Shown here piece by piece: positions 60,308 to 64,000 of a stretch of DNA of 64,000 nucleotides; the stretch's first letter is position 1, and each line of letters opens with the position of its first letter. Both the position numbers and the translations under genes were made by a program. The notes under the pieces are model-generated. The model worked only from the letters and a program-made list of their open reading frames with translations, had not been told where the DNA came from and did no database searches. Source of the DNA: Acidimicrobiaceae bacterium (GTDB taxonomy: Bacteria > Actinomycetota > Acidimicrobiia > Acidimicrobiales > RAAP-2); the NCBI GenBank assembly GCA_003162395.1, contig PMON01000052.1:1-64000 (forward strand), read 5' to 3'.

Positions 60308-61609
60308 TCAATCAGCGTGCTCGGCGTCAGCCATGATCAGTCGAGGACCGGACGGCCAGTCGAAGTACCGCCACGTCCAGTTGATGAAGACGCGGAGGCG
60401 GTTCCGGAAGCCAACCAGGTAGAAGAGGTGCAGGCCCATCCACGCGATCCATCCCAGAAACCCGGTGATCAGCGGACCTCGCGGCAGCTGCGCCACCGCG
60501 GCGTTGCGGCCGATCGTCGCCATAATGCCCTTGTCCTTGTAGCGAAACGGCGAGGTGGGCCTCCCTTCGACCACGTTCAGGATCTGCCGGCCGCAGTGGC
60601 GTCCCGATTGGATGGCGACCTGTGCGAGCTGCGGGCACGTCGCGCCGCCGGCCGCGGCCGGGACGGCCGCACTGTCGCCCACGGCCCACACGCCAGGGTG
60701 GCCGGGCACGGAGAGGTCGCCTCCGACACGTACTCGTCCCGAGGGCCCCGGATCAGGGCCAACACCCTGCACGATTGTGCCCGTCGCCGTGACGCCTGCT
60801 GCCCACACGACGACGCGCGTGGGAATGGTCTCGCCGCTCGCAAGTCGCACTGCGTCGGTCGTGACCTCCGCGACGGACGTTCCGAGACGGACCTCGACGC
60901 CCCGCTTGCGGAGCCGCGCCAGCGCGTAGTCGCTCGCCTTCACCGAGAAGCCGCCAAGCAGCCGAGGCGCCACGTCGAGGAGCACCACCCGGGTCGAGGC
61001 GCGATCGATCTGCATGCGGTCCCTCTCGAGGCACACCTCGAGCAGCTCGAGGACCGCCCCGGCGGTCTCGACGCCGGTCGGGCCGCCGCCCACGATCACG
61101 AACGTCAGCTTGCGCGCGTCGACGTCGCCCTCAGCCTCGGCTTCCTCGAGCGCAAGGAGGAGCTGGTCGCGGAGATGGCGCGCGTCTGCCAGCGTGTACA
61201 GGGGCTTTGCGAACTCGTCCGCGCCGGGGATGCCGAAGAAGTTCGCCACCGCCCCGCTCGCGAAGACGATGTGGTCGAAGGAAAGCTGGGCACCGTCGCT
61301 GAGCTGCGCGAGGCGCCGGTCGAGGTCGACCCGCGCCACCAGACCATGGCGGTACGCGACATTGCCGCTCTTTCGGAAGATCGTCCGAATCGGATACGCG
61401 ACGTCGGCCGGCTCGAGCCCCGCTGTCGCGACCTGATAGAGGAGCGGGAGGAAGGTGTGGAAGTTGTGCTTGTCGACGATCGTGACGTGGACTGGCTGGC
61501 CGGCGAGCATCCGCACGACCTCGAGCCCCGCGAAGCCGCCGCCAACGACGAGCACCTCAGGACACACAGAGGCCGTCGGCTCGGCAGGAGCGCTCGGGGT
61601 GCCGCTCAC
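60308..61609 (-). CDS. Type II NADH dehydrogenase (NDH-2 family flavoprotein)
   Basis: A 433-residue FAD/NAD oxidoreductase. The FAD loop is VLVVGGGFAGLEVVRML (about 19-35). HNFHTFLPLLYQVATAGLEP is a hallmark of NDH-2, and the NADH loop is FVIVGGGPTGVETAGAV near 168. GVWAVGDSAAVP and the quinone-site-like CPQLAQVAIQSGRHCGR follow. Residues ~375-425 form an amphipathic/hydrophobic membrane-binding end (FLGWIAWMGLHLFYLVGFRN). It passes electrons from NADH to menaquinone without pumping protons. GTG start at 61609. Confidence 0.9.
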   Translation of the reverse strand: MSGTPSAPAEPTASVCPEVLVVGGGFAGLEVVRMLAGQPVHVTIVDKHNFHTFLPLLYQVATAGLEPADVAYPIRTIFRKSGNVAYRHGLVARVDLDRRLAQLSDGAQLSFDHIVFASGAVANFFGIPGADEFAKPLYTLADARHLRDQLLLALEEAEAEGDVDARKLTFVIVGGGPTGVETAGAVLELLEVCLERDRMQIDRASTRVVLLDVAPRLLGGFSVKASDYALARLRKRGVEVRLGTSVAEVTTDAVRLASGETIPTRVVVWAAGVTATGTIVQGVGPDPGPSGRVRVGGDLSVPGHPGVWAVGDSAAVPAAAGGATCPQLAQVAIQSGRHCGRQILNVVEGRPTSPFRYKDKGIMATIGRNAAVAQLPRGPLITGFLGWIAWMGLHLFYLVGFRNRLRVFINWTWRYFDWPSGPRLIMADAEHAD

Positions 61610-61799
61610 GTCTCGATGTTAGGGAGCGGGCCTCAATCGGCCCGTCATGGCGCGGCGGTGCGGAAGGTCCCTGACCACGTCGTCGAGCCGTCCCCCTCGG
61701 CGCAGCCGCCGCCGTGCTGCTCTCGATCGTCGACGACCAGCTGCTCGGCGCGCCATCGCGGCGCGGGGGCGCCAGCGTGAGAATAGGATTTTCGAGGTC

Positions 61800-62150
61800 A
61801 TGGCTGAGTCGATGAGTCCGATGGACGTCGTGACGACGTTCGGAGCGGCGTGGGGCGCGCACGACCTCGACGCCGTCCTCGAGCTTGTGACCGACGACTG
61901 CGTGTTCGATGCCACGGGTCCCGCTCCAGACGGGATGCGCCACGTCGGACGTGACGCGATCCGCGACGCATGGTCGCCCATCTTCATGGAGGCGTCATCG
62001 AGCTTCGAGCCCGAGGAGACCTTTTCGGCCGACGACCGGGTCATCCAGCGTTGGCGGTACAGCTGGGCGGGCGGCCACATCCGCGGCGTGGACCTCTTTC
62101 GCGTCCGTGATGGCAAGGTCGTCGAGAAGTTCTCGTACGTGAAGGGCTGA
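61800..62150 (+). CDS. SnoaL-like NTF2-superfamily protein
   Basis: The 116-residue protein is a single cone-fold domain. VVTTFGAAWGAHDLDAVLEL opens it, VTDDCVFDATGPAPDG and SWAGGHIRGVDLFRVRDGKV follow, and it ends EKFSYVKG. SnoaL-like proteins act on polyketide-type or other small substrates, or only bind them. The ATG at 61800 is chosen because the longer frame from 61647 is Arg-rich shadow sequence. Confidence 0.82.
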   Translation: MAESMSPMDVVTTFGAAWGAHDLDAVLELVTDDCVFDATGPAPDGMRHVGRDAIRDAWSPIFMEASSSFEPEETFSADDRVIQRWRYSWAGGHIRGVDLFRVRDGKVVEKFSYVKG

Positions 62151-62196
62151 CCGGCCGGCGCGAGCAACTTGCAGGTGGGCACACTTCGAGTTCCCG

Positions 62197-62424
62197 CTAC
62201 GGGGCGACCGACTGCCGCCCGTGAGCCTCGAAGCGCCGGAACGCGATGAGCATCCAGATCGCCTCGACGACGCCGAACGGCCATGCGCCGGCAAGGAACC
62301 CGTAGACGCTCGACAGCCCGCACCCCGCGGCGAACGCGAGAACGAACCTCGATCCCCGGCGCTCGAGGGCGTACATGGCCATCATGAACCCGAGTGCGAG
62401 AACTCCGTAGATCGTCAGCGCCAT
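62197..62424 (-). CDS. Small two-helix membrane protein
   Basis: A 75-residue protein with two membrane helices (LTIYGVLALGFMMAMYAL and FVLAFAAGCGLSSVYGFLAG) and a third hydrophobic stretch, GVVEAIWMLIAF. Similar short proteins are common in actinobacteria, and the function is unknown. It follows the P-loop protein gene on the same strand after about 10 bases. Confidence 0.7.
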   Translation of the reverse strand: MALTIYGVLALGFMMAMYALERRGSRFVLAFAAGCGLSSVYGFLAGAWPFGVVEAIWMLIAFRRFEAHGRQSVAP

Positions 62425-62433
62425 GGCGGCACG

Positions 62434-62949
62434 CTACGTCGCCCCCGGCGCGCCGCACTGGTCCAGGTATCCCCTGACGTCTGCGGTCGATCGCAGCTCG
62501 ACGACGGCCGTGGACGACCGATAGGCATCGATCGCACCATCCAGTCTCGGGCGACTGTCCAGGGGATACCGCCAGACCCACTTGAAGAAGTGGAGGTCGA
62601 TCCTTTCGGGACAACCGGCTGCTTGGACCACACGACCGTGGTTCATCACCGATCGTCGGACAACCCGAAACAGGCATACCCACCTCGAGGGAGCCAGCAC
62701 GACGATCGTGTCGGCTCGGTCGAAGCGGAGCTCGAACGTGCCGCCGTAGTTCCCGTCGACGATCCAGCGATCACCCAGAAGTGCGCGGCTCAGCACGTCC
62801 GCCCATTCTTCCTTCGGGGTCTCCACCCATCCGGGTCGCCAATGGAGCTGGTCGAGGTGGATGACCGGAAGCCCCGTGCGCCGTCCCAGCTCGACGGCGA
62901 GCGTCGACTTGCCGGCACCGCCCGATCCGACAATCGCGACTCGCTGCAT
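62434..62949 (-). CDS. P-loop adenylate-kinase-like protein (topology modulation/FlaR type)
   Basis: The 171-residue protein begins MQRVAIVGSGGAGKSTLAVE with Walker A at 8-16. PVIHLDQLHWRPGWVETP follows, then WIVDGNYGGTFELRFDRADT and the basic helix RVVRRSVMN. This is the AAA-like small kinase group annotated as DNA topology modulation proteins. A phosphotransferase role is likely, the substrate unknown. The start at 62949 fits the P-loop; the frame is open to 63093. Confidence 0.82.
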   Translation of the reverse strand: MQRVAIVGSGGAGKSTLAVELGRRTGLPVIHLDQLHWRPGWVETPKEEWADVLSRALLGDRWIVDGNYGGTFELRFDRADTIVVLAPSRWVCLFRVVRRSVMNHGRVVQAAGCPERIDLHFFKWVWRYPLDSRPRLDGAIDAYRSSTAVVELRSTADVRGYLDQCGAPGAT

Positions 62950-63182
62950 CGTCCGGCCTCGATCCATCGTGCCCGACTCGTCCTGCGCGTCGGTCCTCGC
63001 CCACACATCAAAGCGCAGCTGGCGACCCTGGCGGTGCGAGTGCCCGCTGGCGCGGGGAGAGGCTCTTGGGTCGCCACACGACCGCTTCGGCACGTCGGTC
63101 GATTCGGCAGTCGCAGCCTGTCTCTATAGGGTGCGATGCACCACCACGCGGGCCCAGTCCCGACCACTGCTGAAACGAGGAC

Positions 63183-64000
63183 ATGACGATGGCCACGGCG
63201 GAATCAACCTCAGGTCTTGAGTTGCGCTCACTGGTCACTGCCGAGCGGGTGCTCGAGATCTCCCTGGTCGAGGCCCCGCGACCCGAGCCCACGCCCAGCC
63301 AGGTGGTGGTCCGCGTCGAGGCCGCACCCGTCAACCCGTCTGATCTCGGCCTCTTGCTCGCCGGTGCAGACATCCAGGCTGCGAGCTTCGAGGGACCGGC
63401 CGAGCGCCCGCTCGTCCGCATCCCAGTTGAAGAGCGCGCGATGCGGTCATTGGCGGGCCGTGTCGGCAAATCGCTGTCGGTGGGCAACGAGGGTGCGGGG
63501 GTCGTGGTCGCAGCAGGAGCCGATGCAGCAGCGCAAAACCTCCTCGGTCGAGTCGTGGCAGTCGCAGGCGGCGCGATGTACGCCGAGTACCGCTGCGTGG
63601 AGGCGGCGCAGTGCCTGGCCCTCCCCGAGGGCATGACGCCGAAGATGGGCGCGTCGTCGTTCGTCAATCCGATGACGACGCTGGGGATGATCGGGACGAT
63701 GCGCAACGAAGGCCACTCGGCACTGATTCACACCGCGGCTGCCTCGAACCTCGGACAGATGCTCGTCAAGCTGTGCGACAAGGAGCACGTCGCACTCGTC
63801 AACATCGTCCGCAAGCACGAGCACGAGGAGCTCCTCAGGTCGATCGGGGCAACCCACGTGTGCAACTCGACGGCACCATCGTTCATGCAGGACCTCATCG
63901 AGGCGATCGGCACGACCGGTGCGACCATCGCGTTCGACGCGGTTGGCGGCGGCCAGCTCGCCAGCCAGATCCTCACCTGCATGGAGGCCGCGTCCGTCGC
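63183..64000 (+). CDS. MDR-family NAD(P)-dependent dehydrogenase, truncated by window end
   Basis: The gene runs past 64000; 272 codons are seen. VVVRVEAAPVNPSDLGLLLA is the GroES-like start. VGNEGAGVVVAAG replaces the zinc-site region, and the NADP loop appears as LIHTAAASNLGQMLVKL, a variant of the usual GGVG type. KHEHEELLRSIGATHVCNST follows. The family includes quinone and enoyl reductases. GAGG lies 2 nt before the ATG at 63183 and 8 nt before a second in-frame ATG at 63189, so either can be used. Confidence 0.82.
   Translation, partial: MTMATAESTSGLELRSLVTAERVLEISLVEAPRPEPTPSQVVVRVEAAPVNPSDLGLLLAGADIQAASFEGPAERPLVRIPVEERAMRSLAGRVGKSLSVGNEGAGVVVAAGADAAAQNLLGRVVAVAGGAMYAEYRCVEAAQCLALPEGMTPKMGASSFVNPMTTLGMIGTMRNEGHSALIHTAAASNLGQMLVKLCDKEHVALVNIVRKHEHEELLRSIGATHVCNSTAPSFMQDLIEAIGTTGATIAFDAVGGGQLASQILTCMEAASV

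Overview
The window looks like a chromosome segment from a high-GC actinobacterium, most likely of the Acidimicrobiia type (inferred). Supporting signs are the F420-type LLM oxidoreductase, a mycothiol-dependent maleylpyruvate-isomerase-family protein, LGFP cell-wall repeats, DUF2630, GTG/TTG starts, and many secreted proteins with Ser/Thr/Gly-rich repeats. I find no rRNA gene, no complete tRNA gene and no CRISPR array.

Layout. Positions 1-140 hold the end of an IS21-type insertion sequence. From 0.2 to 8.5 kb come a cation/proton antiporter, a universal stress protein, a DUF1800/DUF1501 Tat-export pair, a tRNA-Arg-like 3' fragment (probable attachment scar) and two exported proteins. From 8.8 to 15.1 kb lie a leaderless ArsR/SRPBCC pair, a DUF3592 protein, a secreted class A beta-lactamase-like protein, an SDR, and two copies of an SRPBCC + peptidase-E cassette. 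Each copy of that cassette has lost the opposite member. From 15.4 to 22.3 kb are a FUSC transporter, an LLM/beta-hydroxyacid dehydrogenase operon, a quinone oxidoreductase and a channel-like membrane protein. From 22.4 to 34.4 kb are large exported repeat proteins, a PAS-GGDEF-EAL c-di-GMP enzyme, an aldehyde dehydrogenase and a natural polyhistidine secreted protein. From 34.7 to 49.6 kb are housekeeping and metabolic genes: a TIGR01777 epimerase, amidase, TetM-type ribosomal protection GTPase, fatty acid desaturase, CPBP protease, class II aldolase, GNATs, aldo/keto reductase, VOC protein, SGNH protein and a secreted GH16 enzyme. At least three gene remnants lie among them. From 54.4 to 64 kb are a mycothiol-family protein, MscL, QueA and SDR under a SoxR-type divergent promoter, a second GH16 paralogue, a type II NADH dehydrogenase and several small genes. 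A zinc-type MDR dehydrogenase is cut by the right edge.

The most interesting block is the minus-strand operon at 54,209 to 49,673. Its genes overlap or nearly touch. In order they encode a MauF/CcdA-like membrane protein, a MauD/TlpA-like thioredoxin with CTSC, an unknown 160-aa protein, a Tat-exported protein, a MauE-like membrane protein and a 49-aa membrane peptide. The Tat-exported protein joins a Cys-rich methylamine-dehydrogenase light-chain-like domain to about seven LGFP repeats. These look like the disulfide-maturation parts of a mau cluster. Neither a dehydrogenase heavy chain nor MauG lies in the window, and the Cys-rich substrate is fused to a wall-binding module. I propose a cell-surface redox or structural system built from mau parts.
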